Of a DNA stretch of 64,000 nucleotides, positions 42,767 to 56,107 are shown piece by piece. The position numbers and the translations under genes are program-made. Origin of the DNA: an uncultured Microbacteriaceae bacterium (GTDB lineage Bacteria; Actinomycetota; Actinomycetes; Actinomycetales; Microbacteriaceae); the NCBI GenBank assembly GCA_937124545.1, contig CAKZKU010000294.1, positions 1 to 64,000 on the forward strand. The letters run 5' to 3'. Numbering within the stretch: the stretch's first letter is position 1; every line of letters begins with the position of its first letter. The notes below the pieces were generated by a model. The model was not told where the DNA came from, ran no database searches, and worked only from the letters and a program-made list of their open reading frames with translations.

Positions 42767-43623
42767 ACCAGCGACCCCGCTTGTTCCCGCTGCCTAAGGC
42801 GAGCCGAATACCAGTCGGTGAGTCGAATCATCGGCAGGGCTAACAAAACGAACAGCAGGCCTGCCAAAACATACGGACTGAAGTTGAAGGCTTGAGCCGT
42901 CTCAATCTGAGCTGCGCGCACTGCATCGACAGCGCCCAGAACCGAAATTAGTCCGACATCTTTCTGCATGGCAATGAAGTCATTCATCAGGGCCGGCGTG
43001 ACTTTTCTGAAGGCCTGGGGCAACACGACTAACCGAAGGGTCTTGCCGTAACTCAACCCGAGGGAGCGCGCTGCGAGGCGTTGCGAAGGATGGACGGATT
43101 CAATTCCTGCCCGGAAGACCTCTGCAACGTACGCGGAATAGGTGAGAATCAGGGCGATGGTGCCCCAAAACTCCAATGGCATACGGGGCAGAGCTCCGAG
43201 ACCGGGGACTCCGAATCCAACGATGTAAAGCACGATGATGAGCGGTAGGCCTCGAAACAGATCGGTATATCCAGCGGCAAAGGCGCGGAGAGGAAAGAAA
43301 ACCGGACCTCGCAGGGTACGAATCGTCGCGAGTAGAAGGGCAAGCACGAGAACGCCTATCGCGGCAAAAAAGAGAACACGAATGTTCAACCAGAGTCCCT
43401 CGATGACGCGGGGCCACGCGCTTTGGAATACGTCAAAATCGAAGAAACTTCGCTGCACTAGCGCCCAGCCGGGCGTGTTAACAACAAAAAACCACAACAC
43501 GATCGCGAAGGTAAGAGTTGAGAGAAAAGAAATCAGAACGGATCGAGAGTTCTGTTTCTTCCGGAAGGCCCGGCGTTCCCGCTCAACAGAGCTGGGAAGC
43601 CGGGCCGCCTGGGGGCCAGTCAC
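42763..43623 (-). CDS. Polar amino-acid ABC transporter permease
   Basis: HisM/GlnP-type 'GYTDLFRGLPLIIVLYIVGFG', 'EVFRAGIESVHPSQRLAARSLGLSYGKTLRLVVLPQAFRKVTPALMNDFI'. Confidence 0.95.
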   Translation of the reverse strand: MTGPQAARLPSSVERERRAFRKKQNSRSVLISFLSTLTFAIVLWFFVVNTPGWALVQRSFFDFDVFQSAWPRVIEGLWLNIRVLFFAAIGVLVLALLLATIRTLRGPVFFPLRAFAAGYTDLFRGLPLIIVLYIVGFGVPGLGALPRMPLEFWGTIALILTYSAYVAEVFRAGIESVHPSQRLAARSLGLSYGKTLRLVVLPQAFRKVTPALMNDFIAMQKDVGLISVLGAVDAVRAAQIETAQAFNFSPYVLAGLLFVLLALPMIRLTDWYSARLRQREQAGSLV

Positions 43624-43636
43624 GGAGAGCTGGACG

Positions 43637-44473
43637 CTAGTTCAGTGTGGGAGCGCCCTGGTCGGAACCAAGCCACTCGTCGGTGATTTCCTGCAATTTG
43701 CCGGAGTCCCGGAGGCTCTCGATGGCCTCGTTGACGGCTTCGGTGAGTGCACTGTCCTTGGGCAACACGAGTCCCCACTCATCGGCGAGACCCGCTGTTC
43801 CGGGAAGTTGACCAACGATGAGGCCCCCGGTGAGCTCTACGCCAGTGAGGTAGAACGCGGTGGGGAGGTCGACGACAAGCGCATCAATTTGTCCTGTTTC
43901 AAGGGCAAGCTTTGCGTCATCGTTGTTATTAAAGGCCTGCGCCCCATCGACAGGTTCAATGATTTCTTCGATTGCCTGAAACGACGTAGAGCCGCTAGCG
44001 GCCCCAACAAGGGTGTCGGCAAGCTCACTGAGGGTCGAGGCGCCGGCTGCTGGGGAGGACTCCACGGTGATGACTGCCTGTGGTGTGCTGTAGTACGGGT
44101 CCGAGAAGTCGACATTTTGTGCGCGTTCCTCGGTAATCGTGTACTGCTGGAGATTAAAGTCAAAGTCTTTGGGGCCGGGCTGAATTGCGGCCTCAAACGT
44201 CGTGCGAACCCACACAACATCGTCGGGGCCGTAACCCATTTCATCGGCTATAGCGTAAGCAACCGCAGACTCGAATCCGTTGCCGGACTCAGGAGCGTCA
44301 TCAAGAACGTAAGGGTAGTAGGCAGGTTCGCCGGTTGCGATGGTGAGTTTTCCTTCAGTGAGGGTGGCGGATGTTGAATCCTCGGCGGCTGCCGAGCAGG
44401 CAGCCAGGGACACTAACAATGCGCCAACCCCAGCGAGCGCCCCGATTCGGCGCGCTTGTGAGAGTTTGAACAT
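43637..44473 (-). CDS. Amino-acid ABC transporter substrate-binding lipoprotein
   Basis: Lipobox LVSLAAC; SBP-3 features 'FNLQQYTITEERAQNVDFSDPYYSTPQAVIT', 'LALETGQIDALVVDLPTAFYL', 'GLVLPKDSALTEAVNEAIESLRDSGKLQEITDEWLG'. Confidence 0.94.
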   Translation of the reverse strand: MFKLSQARRIGALAGVGALLVSLAACSAAAEDSTSATLTEGKLTIATGEPAYYPYVLDDAPESGNGFESAVAYAIADEMGYGPDDVVWVRTTFEAAIQPGPKDFDFNLQQYTITEERAQNVDFSDPYYSTPQAVITVESSPAAGASTLSELADTLVGAASGSTSFQAIEEIIEPVDGAQAFNNNDDAKLALETGQIDALVVDLPTAFYLTGVELTGGLIVGQLPGTAGLADEWGLVLPKDSALTEAVNEAIESLRDSGKLQEITDEWLGSDQGAPTLN

Positions 44474-44577
44474 GGTTTCTCCTCAAATGGTGATTTTGGT
44501 ACCCCCATTGTGCCGAATAATCCGACGTGTCGTTGCCTTCGTTAAGTTGTGTGACGCGCGCTGATAAGTTGTCTCTC

Positions 44578-45882
44578 GTGCCAGTCAGCGACGCTCTTGC
44601 GAATCAACGCAATGACTCGACGTTTGCAACACTTCACGACGAGCTGGTGTGGCGGGGGCTAATCCACGTTTCTACCGACGAAAAAGCGCTCTCTGCGGCG
44701 CTTGCTGGCGGTCCGATTGCTTTTTATTGTGGCTTTGACCCGACAGCACCAAGCCTCCACCTGGGCAACCTCGTTCAGTTGCTCGTGATGCGTCGGCTCC
44801 AATTGGCAGGACACCGTCCCCTGGCATTGGTAGGAGGATCGACGGGACTAATTGGTGATCCCAAGCCGACCGCGGAGCGCGTGCTGAACGAGCCGGCAAC
44901 AGTCGAGGAGTGGGTTTCCCGCTTGGGGTCTCAAATCGAGCGCTTCCTGGCGTTTGAGGGCAATAACTCAGCAACGCTGGTGAACAACCTCGACTGGACG
45001 AAAGACCTGTCGGCGATTGACTTCCTGCGCGATGTGGGCAAGTACTACCGCGTGGGCACGATGATCAAAAAGGACGCTGTCTCCGCCCGACTCAATTCAG
45101 ACGCGGGGATTTCCTACACGGAGTTTTCCTACCAAATCCTTCAGGGAATGGACTTTTTACGGCTCTACGAGCAGTACGGCTGCGTTTTACAAACGGGTGG
45201 CTCCGACCAGTGGGGAAACCTCACCAGCGGGACGGACCTCATCCATAAGTCCCAGGGGGTGTCCGTCCATGCGCTCGGCACACCGCTCATCACCAATAGT
45301 GATGGGACAAAGTTTGGAAAATCTGAGGGCAATGCCATCTGGCTGGATGCAGATTTCACGAGTCCTTTTGCCCTGTATCAGTTCTGGCTCAACACCGATG
45401 ATCGCGATGTGGTCGATCGCCTCAAAGTCTTTACCTTTCTTTCCCGGGCAGAGATTGAGGAATTAGACAAAGAGCAGCGAGACGCCCCCCACCTTCGCGT
45501 GGGTCAGAAAACGTTGGCTCGTGCGGTGACCACCCTGGTCCACGGCGACCAAGCTTGCGAAGACGTGATCGCGGCTTCGGAAGCTCTCTTCGGCAAAGGT
45601 GATGTCGCAGGACTCAACCCGGACACGTTCGCCAGTGCATTAGAGGCCCTACCCAGTGCGAAGGTAACCGATCAGACGTCCGTCGCCGAGGCCTTGGTTT
45701 CAACTGGCTTATGCGCAAGTGTCTCCGAAGCGAGGCGGGCTATCGCTCAGGGCGGCGTCACTATCAACAACACAGCGGTTGTCGACGAAACCGCCCTCGT
45801 CGGGGAGCCTCAAGCGCCGCACCCGTCTGCGTTGTTGTTGAAGCGAGGGAAGAAAACCCTGGCAGCACTTCACCGTGGCTGA
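44578..45882 (+). CDS. tyrS: Tyrosyl-tRNA synthetase
   Basis: 'FYCGFDPTAPSLHLGNLVQLL', 'GGSDQWGNLTSG', 'GTKFGKSEGNAIWLD' (KFGKS), C-terminal S4 domain. GTG start at 44578. Confidence 0.97.
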   Translation: MPVSDALANQRNDSTFATLHDELVWRGLIHVSTDEKALSAALAGGPIAFYCGFDPTAPSLHLGNLVQLLVMRRLQLAGHRPLALVGGSTGLIGDPKPTAERVLNEPATVEEWVSRLGSQIERFLAFEGNNSATLVNNLDWTKDLSAIDFLRDVGKYYRVGTMIKKDAVSARLNSDAGISYTEFSYQILQGMDFLRLYEQYGCVLQTGGSDQWGNLTSGTDLIHKSQGVSVHALGTPLITNSDGTKFGKSEGNAIWLDADFTSPFALYQFWLNTDDRDVVDRLKVFTFLSRAEIEELDKEQRDAPHLRVGQKTLARAVTTLVHGDQACEDVIAASEALFGKGDVAGLNPDTFASALEALPSAKVTDQTSVAEALVSTGLCASVSEARRAIAQGGVTINNTAVVDETALVGEPQAPHPSALLLKRGKKTLAALHRG

Positions 45883-46405
45883 GGTCAGTATCTATGAGGG
45901 CCTCCTGTCGGGTGGCCACCCCAACTCCTTGGGGAACACAGTCGAGGTCGTCGCGGCCGTAGGCGATAACCCCGATCTTCTCGCGGAGCTCATTGCGACG
46001 TATGCCAGTGACGACCCGGTTGTGCGGCTTCGGGTATCCAGTGCTCTCAAGCGCGTAGCCGCCGATCACCCGGTAATGGTGCATGAGGCGCTGGGGAGCA
46101 TTATGGCCTGGGTGAGAGACATTGACCAGCCCTCAGCGTGGTGGTCTCTCTCGCAGTTGTTTCACGAGCTCAAAGATCTGCTCTCTGCTGCCGAGCGAAC
46201 CGATGCGGTGGAGCTGATGAAGTCCGTGCTGACGAGCCACGATGACTGGATTGTTATCAACCAAACAATGGGAACACTGGGGGAGTGGGCGCGCACCGAC
46301 GAGGCCCTGCGGCAGTGGCTCCTCCCTGTTTTGGAGGGCTTCACGCACGAAGCACGCGTGTCCATTTCGAAGAGGGCCCAGCGCTACCTCGCCCAACTGG
46401 CTTAG
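45875..46405 (+). CDS. HEAT-like repeat protein (hypothetical)
   Basis: All-helical repeats 'LLAELIATYASDDPVVRLRVSSALKRVAADHPVMVHEAL... ' Start overlaps the tyrS stop by 8 nt. Confidence 0.65.
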   Translation: MAEVSIYEGLLSGGHPNSLGNTVEVVAAVGDNPDLLAELIATYASDDPVVRLRVSSALKRVAADHPVMVHEALGSIMAWVRDIDQPSAWWSLSQLFHELKDLLSAAERTDAVELMKSVLTSHDDWIVINQTMGTLGEWARTDEALRQWLLPVLEGFTHEARVSISKRAQRYLAQLA

Positions 46406-46441
46406 GGGCACTGTGCGCGACACGCCCGGGATGACAGTCAT

Positions 46442-46470
46442 TTGTCGCCTTTGGGGAACAGCCCTATAGT
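46442..46470 (+). promoter_or_regulatory. Candidate rrn promoter P1: TTGTCG-N17-TATAGT
   Basis: -35-like TTGTCG at 46442-46447, 17-bp spacer, TATAGT at 46465-46470; upstream of 16S in the same orientation. Confidence 0.65.
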
Positions 46471-46552
46471 TGGAAAGTTGTCAACGGAGGCACCGGAACC
46501 CTAGGTTCCCGGAGATTCTCCACTGACATCTCTGGTTCGACTGGCACCGCAC

Positions 46553-46582
46553 TTGCCGTGTGGTTCAGTTTCGTACTAGAGT
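46553..46582 (+). promoter_or_regulatory. Candidate rrn promoter P2: TTGCCG-N18-TAGAGT
   Basis: Second sigma70-like hexamer pair in the long 16S leader. Confidence 0.45.
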
Positions 46583-46730
46583 TACGACTCCAGCGTTTCA
46601 CAGCGTCGGGCCAAAACACTCCTTCGAGAGCGGGTTGGTTTCGACACCGAAAGCTGCGCCGGATGTAACAAACAGGATGCCACCCGACGTCCACTCGGAA
46701 ACGAGATGTGAAGTCAGCGGTGCCCGATCC

Positions 46731-46750
46731 TTGAGAACTCAACAGTGTGC
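46731..46750 (+). other. Pre-16S processing stem, 5' arm (partner 48610-48629)
   Basis: TTGAGAACTCAACAGTGTGC is largely complementary to GCACACTGTTGGGTCCTGAG in the ITS. Confidence 0.75.
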
Positions 46751-46918
46751 ACTAAGTCAATGCCAAATAACCTCCGTGGTGGGAGCAATTCCGCCACAGA
46801 GATTCCTTTGGATTAGATGGACAAGTCAGTAGACAAGTCATTTAGTCAGAACAAACTCGCCTGAATGCTTCGGCATTCGGCAGCAAGTCTGTCGGTAGCG
46901 ATATCGACAAGCAAGCTA

Positions 46919-51968
<5,050 letters not shown>

Positions 51969-52072
51969 CCACATGAGTGGTGCTCGCGTCCACTTTGTGG
52001 TTCTCGATTAACGGTCGAGAACCGATGATTTACCAGCTGTGCTGGTAATCCTCAGACTGAAAAATCAATAGT

Positions 52073-52191
52073 GTTTCGGCGGCCATAGCGAAGGGGAAAC
52101 GCCCGGTTCCATTCCGAACCCGGAAGCTAAGACCTTCAGCGCCGATGGTACTGCGAGGGGGACCTCGTGGGAGAGTAGGACACCGCCGGAC
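52073..52191 (+). rRNA. 5S ribosomal RNA
   Basis: GTTTCGGCGGCCATAGCG...CGGTTCCATTCCGAACCCGGAAGCTAAG...GGGAGAGTAGGACACCGCCGGAC. Confidence 0.95.
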
Positions 52192-52200
52192 TTCTTTGTG

Positions 52201-52229
52201 AAATGGCCACCCTCAGGGGTGGCCATTTT
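52201..52229 (+). terminator. rrn operon terminator
   Basis: AAATGGCCACCCTCAGGGGTGGCCATTTT hairpin with T-run after 5S. Confidence 0.9.
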
Positions 52230-52252
52230 GCGTTAACAACGAATGAGAGAAC

Positions 52253-53257
52253 ATGACAACCGATCGACCCCGACGTCCGTCTTCTGGTGCCTCCTCCGGA
52301 GACCGTCGTCCTCGTGGACCGGCGCGCGGGGGGAGTGATTCCCGCCCGGGACGACCCGATAGCGGCCGCCCTCGAGGCGAACGGCGCCCCGGCTCGGATT
52401 CCTCCAGGAAACGCGACGATGAGCGATCCGGTAGCGCCGGCTATCGCGGAGGCAGGGATTCGCGTTCGGGCTCCGATCGCGACAGGCCTCGCGAACCGAA
52501 ACGTTTTGGTCGTGATCGTGACGGTGATCGCCCACGCCGGGACTCGCGCGAGGCAGAGGATGGTCCGCGCCACGATGATCCCGCGGTGGATGAGGATGTA
52601 ACACCTCAGGAGTTGGAGCGCTCTGCCTGGAGAGAGCTAAAAGCCCTCACCAAAGAAAACGCCGAATGGGTGGCAGGCCACCTGGTGATGGCCTCCCGGG
52701 TTATCGATGATGATCCCGAGCGGGCGCACAAGCACGCGGTGGCTGCCGCTCGTCGTGCTGGACGCATTCCCGTGGTGCGGGAAACGGTCGGTATTACGGC
52801 CTATTTGGCCGGAGACTTTGCTCTGGCCCTGCGGGAGCTTCGCACCTATCGCCGCCTGTCGGGTTCTGACGACCAGATTCCCCTCATGGTCGATTGCGAA
52901 CGAGGGCTTGGACGCCCTCAGAAAGCGCTGGAACTTGCCGGCGAAGTCACCCGAGCCTCGCTTCCCGAGGCGGTTCAGGTGGAGTTGGCCATCGCACGCT
53001 CGGGCGCGCGTTTAGACATGGGCAAAACCGAGCTAGCGCTGGGTGAGCTGGAAATCCCACAGCTCTCCGCCGACGTTGCCTTTAGCTATTCGCCAGCGCT
53101 CTTTGATTCCTACGCAATCGTTCTCGCCGAGTTGGGCCGTGATGACGAGGCTGCCGCGTGGGGCAGACGGGCGAATATTGCGGCGGAGGCTCTCCGCGAA
53201 GCGGGCGGGGACATCGACGACATGGTGGTGGTGGAGATACCGGGAGACGAGGACTAG
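52253..53257 (+). CDS. TPR-like protein with Arg/Gly/Asp/Ser-rich disordered N-terminus
   Basis: About 110-aa N-terminus MTTDRPRRPSSGASSGDRRPRGPARGGSDSRPGRPDSGRPRGERR..., then an alpha-helical repeat domain (WRELKALTKENAEWVAGHLVMASRVIDDDPERAHKHAVAAARRAGRIPVVRETVGITAYLAGDFALALRELRTYRR). Confidence 0.85.
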   Translation: MTTDRPRRPSSGASSGDRRPRGPARGGSDSRPGRPDSGRPRGERRPGSDSSRKRDDERSGSAGYRGGRDSRSGSDRDRPREPKRFGRDRDGDRPRRDSREAEDGPRHDDPAVDEDVTPQELERSAWRELKALTKENAEWVAGHLVMASRVIDDDPERAHKHAVAAARRAGRIPVVRETVGITAYLAGDFALALRELRTYRRLSGSDDQIPLMVDCERGLGRPQKALELAGEVTRASLPEAVQVELAIARSGARLDMGKTELALGELEIPQLSADVAFSYSPALFDSYAIVLAELGRDDEAAAWGRRANIAAEALREAGGDIDDMVVVEIPGDED

Positions 53258-54261
53258 TGTCGCCGCGCACCCCACTGGAGGGCATCGATGTGGTGCTCGC
53301 TGATTTAGATGGAGTCCTTTACCAAGGATCCGCTGAAATTCCTCATGCCGTGGCGTCCCTCAAAAAAGCCGCCAAGAAGGCACGTCTGGGCTACGTCACC
53401 AATAACGCGTCACGAACGCCGGACGAAGTTGCCGCGCAGATTGCTGGCTATGGGCTGCCCGCTAACGCCGCGGATGTGGTGACCTCCCCGCAGGCAGCGG
53501 TGCGAGTTCTTTCCCGCGCTGTGCCCGCGGGCGCAAAAGTTCTTGTGGTCGGCGGCAAAGGACTGACCGACGAAGTTAGCGGGGCGGGGTTCCAGGTCGT
53601 CACTTTGGCTTCTGAGGAACCCGCCGCTGTTATTCAAGGGTTTTCCCCGAAGGTTGGGTGGGAAGAGCTTGCTCAAGCATCCTTTGCCCTGCAAGAAGAT
53701 CCCCTTCGGCCCTGGATTGCGACCAATACCGACTGGACTATTCCTGTTGAGGGCGGAATAGCGCCCGGCAACGGCGCACTAGTGTCCGCTGTGCACCTAG
53801 CAGTCGGGCGATTGGCGACCTTTGCGGGGAAACCGGAGAAGGAAATTTTTGATGTCGCCACCGAACGCTTCAGCCCTCACGGGGGTGCACTGATGATTGG
53901 GGACCGATTGGACACCGACATCCTCGGTGCCAACCGCGGAGGAATGGCTTCTGCTCTGGTGCTCACCGGTATTGATTCAGCCAAAACGCTTTTGGCCAGC
54001 GACAGCAGCATGCGGCCGACCTACGTTTTGGAGGACTTACGGCAACTCCATAAGCCCTACCCCGAGGTTGTCCGCAGCACCGACGCCGATGGTGTGCACA
54101 CCGTAGAGGTGGGGCGCGCGGTGGTGCGACGCAAAGACAACGTTGTGCGGGTAGCTCGGGCTGGCCAGAAAATTGATTTAGTGCGCGCGGGAGCGGCCAT
54201 CATCCACGATTCTGGCCTCAAAATTTTCGGGCTTGATGTCGATCCCCAGATATATTCGTAG
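53257..54261 (+). CDS. HAD-IIA family hydrolase (NagD-like)
   Basis: 'VVLADLDGVLYQGSAEIPHAVASLKKA', 'YVTNNASRTPDEVA', 'MIGDRLDTDILGANRGGMASALVLTG'. GTG start overlaps the preceding stop. Confidence 0.92.
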   Translation: MSPRTPLEGIDVVLADLDGVLYQGSAEIPHAVASLKKAAKKARLGYVTNNASRTPDEVAAQIAGYGLPANAADVVTSPQAAVRVLSRAVPAGAKVLVVGGKGLTDEVSGAGFQVVTLASEEPAAVIQGFSPKVGWEELAQASFALQEDPLRPWIATNTDWTIPVEGGIAPGNGALVSAVHLAVGRLATFAGKPEKEIFDVATERFSPHGGALMIGDRLDTDILGANRGGMASALVLTGIDSAKTLLASDSSMRPTYVLEDLRQLHKPYPEVVRSTDADGVHTVEVGRAVVRRKDNVVRVARAGQKIDLVRAGAAIIHDSGLKIFGLDVDPQIYS

Positions 54262-54263
54262 AC

Positions 54264-54398
54264 ATGGATCTGGACCCGACAGCACTCGCTGACCAGCTGG
54301 CAGAAATTGATTCTCTGCCCCTCAACGAGCGCGCCGCCAAGCTTGCCGCGCTGCAGACATCCCTGCGGGAAGCCCTGGATTCCCCGAACCCTTCGTGA
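54264..54398 (+). CDS. Conserved-position small protein (44 aa) between HAD and tlyA
   Basis: MDLDPTALADQLAEIDSLPLNERAAKLAALQTSLREALDSPNPS*. Amphipathic helical; its TGA overlaps the tlyA GTG. Too short for the ORF track. Same slot as the small ORF between the HAD gene and tlyA in mycobacteria. Confidence 0.78.
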   Translation: MDLDPTALADQLAEIDSLPLNERAAKLAALQTSLREALDSPNPS

Positions 54399-55186
54399 CC
54401 TCTCAGCGCCTCGATCAAGCGCTCGTGGCCCTCGGGCTCAGTGAGTCCCGCACCAAAGCGCAACGCAGAATCGCGGCTGGTGACGTTCGGGTCAACGGCG
54501 TTGTCGAAATCAAACCCTCGCAGCGGGTCGCGGAATCGGACACGCTTGATATCGAGGGTGGTGCTGACTATGTCGGGCGAGGAGCGCTCAAAATGGAGGC
54601 AGCTCTCTCGAAGTGGCCTATCTCGCCGGTCGGGAAGCTGTGTGTCGACATTGGCGCTTCGACGGGCGGATTCACCGAGGTATTGCTTTCTCGGGGAGCC
54701 CGGCATGTCATCGCCCTCGATGTGGGACACGGTCAATTGCATCCGTCGTTGGATGCCGATGTCCGGGTAACGCGCTGTGATGGTGTGAACATCCGGGACG
54801 TGAACAGGCAGTGGTGGGACGGCGTCTCTGGCGAAGCCCCCGAACTGATCGTGGTGGACGTCAGTTTTGTGTCGTTAACGCACGTGTTTCCACCTGCCGT
54901 AGCGCTATGGCCGGAAGCGGAATGGATTGCTCTGGTGAAACCTCAGTTCGAGGTGGGGCGAACGCAGATCACGGGCGGGATCGCTGAAAATCCTGACGAT
55001 CACGAGCATGCGGTCCAGGCTGTGCTGGAACATGCAAGGGGGTTAGGTCTCAACGTTCGGGGCGTAATGGCCTCACCGGTGACGGGGGAGGCGGGCAACC
55101 GCGAGTACCTGTGTTGGCTATCACCCACGGCAGAAGAGAATCCGCCAGAATGGGGTCAAGAGATTCACCGCCTAACCCATCCGTAG
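54395..55186 (+). CDS. tlyA: TlyA family rRNA (cytidine-2'-O)-methyltransferase
   Basis: S4 domain 'RLDQALVALGLSESRTKAQRRIAAGDVRVNG', 'CVDIGASTGGFTEVLLSRGARHVIALDVGHGQL', 'VVDVSFVSLTHVFP', 'LVKPQFEVG'. Confidence 0.96.
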   Translation: MTSQRLDQALVALGLSESRTKAQRRIAAGDVRVNGVVEIKPSQRVAESDTLDIEGGADYVGRGALKMEAALSKWPISPVGKLCVDIGASTGGFTEVLLSRGARHVIALDVGHGQLHPSLDADVRVTRCDGVNIRDVNRQWWDGVSGEAPELIVVDVSFVSLTHVFPPAVALWPEAEWIALVKPQFEVGRTQITGGIAENPDDHEHAVQAVLEHARGLGLNVRGVMASPVTGEAGNREYLCWLSPTAEENPPEWGQEIHRLTHP

Positions 55187-55201
55187 CTTGGAGGCACTGC
55201 C

Positions 55202-56101
55202 GTGGCAGACCGTCACATGCTCGTTCTTGCCCACGCGGCGCGCTCAGACGCGCTGGCAGGGGCAGTGGAAGTGTGCGAGCGACTCCGTGCTGCCGGAGCA
55301 ACCCCGGTGGTTGCTCCGCAGGGACATCCACTTCGCGTCGATGGAGTAGGGGATGCGCTCACACTGGGTGATGGCGCCCCGCTGTCGGGGATCGAGCTCA
55401 CCATCGTGCTTGGTGGTGACGGGACCATCCTGGGCGCTGCCGAGTTGATGCGTGAATCGACGGCCCCGCTGCTCGGCATCAACCATGGCCATGTGGGTTT
55501 CCTTGCCGAGAGCGAGCGGGATGACCTGGAGTGGACTGTGGCGCAAGCCCTCGCCGGTGATTACGACGTGGATGAGCGACTCGTCCTCGATGTGGTGGTC
55601 ACCGATGGCGAAAAAGAGCTGTTTCGGACCTTTGCGGTCAATGAGGCCACCATTGAAAAAGCTTCGCGCGCTCGCATGATCGAAGTGGCGCTCGAGATTG
55701 ATGGCCGCCCCATCTCCGCGTTTGGCGCCGACGGCGTTGTTATGGCGACCCCGACGGGGTCCACGGCCTATTCGTTCTCTGCCGGTGGGCCAGTCGTGTG
55801 GCCGGGAGTGGAAGCGCTGCTGATGGTCCCGCTTTCCGCACACGCTCTGTTTGCCAGGCCGCTTGTGGTTGGGCCTGATTCTGTGATGGCGGTTGAGTTG
55901 CTGGAGAGATCCGGTACACCGGCCGTGCTGTGGTGCGATGGGCGCAGGGGAGTCGACATTCAGCCTGGCTCCCGCGTGATGGCCTCGCGGAGCGAGCAAC
56001 CCATTCGACTTGCCCGACTCCACCCCGGCCCGTTTACCGATCGGCTGGTTCAAAAGTTTTCTCTTCCCGTTACTGGATGGCGCGGGCCTAGTGAGAAGTA
56101 A
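55202..56101 (+). CDS. nadK: NAD kinase
   Basis: 'IVLGGDGTILGAAELMRESTAPLLGINHGHVGFLAE', 'DGVVMATPTGSTAYSFSAGGPVVWPG'. Confidence 0.97.
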   Translation: MADRHMLVLAHAARSDALAGAVEVCERLRAAGATPVVAPQGHPLRVDGVGDALTLGDGAPLSGIELTIVLGGDGTILGAAELMRESTAPLLGINHGHVGFLAESERDDLEWTVAQALAGDYDVDERLVLDVVVTDGEKELFRTFAVNEATIEKASRARMIEVALEIDGRPISAFGADGVVMATPTGSTAYSFSAGGPVVWPGVEALLMVPLSAHALFARPLVVGPDSVMAVELLERSGTPAVLWCDGRRGVDIQPGSRVMASRSEQPIRLARLHPGPFTDRLVQKFSLPVTGWRGPSEK

Positions 56102-56107
56102 GAGTCG

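Noticed and set aside
46560-46832. 90-aa ORF in the pre-16S leader
   Set aside because: Non-coding rrn leader; the peptide has no recognisable features and overlaps the processing stem.
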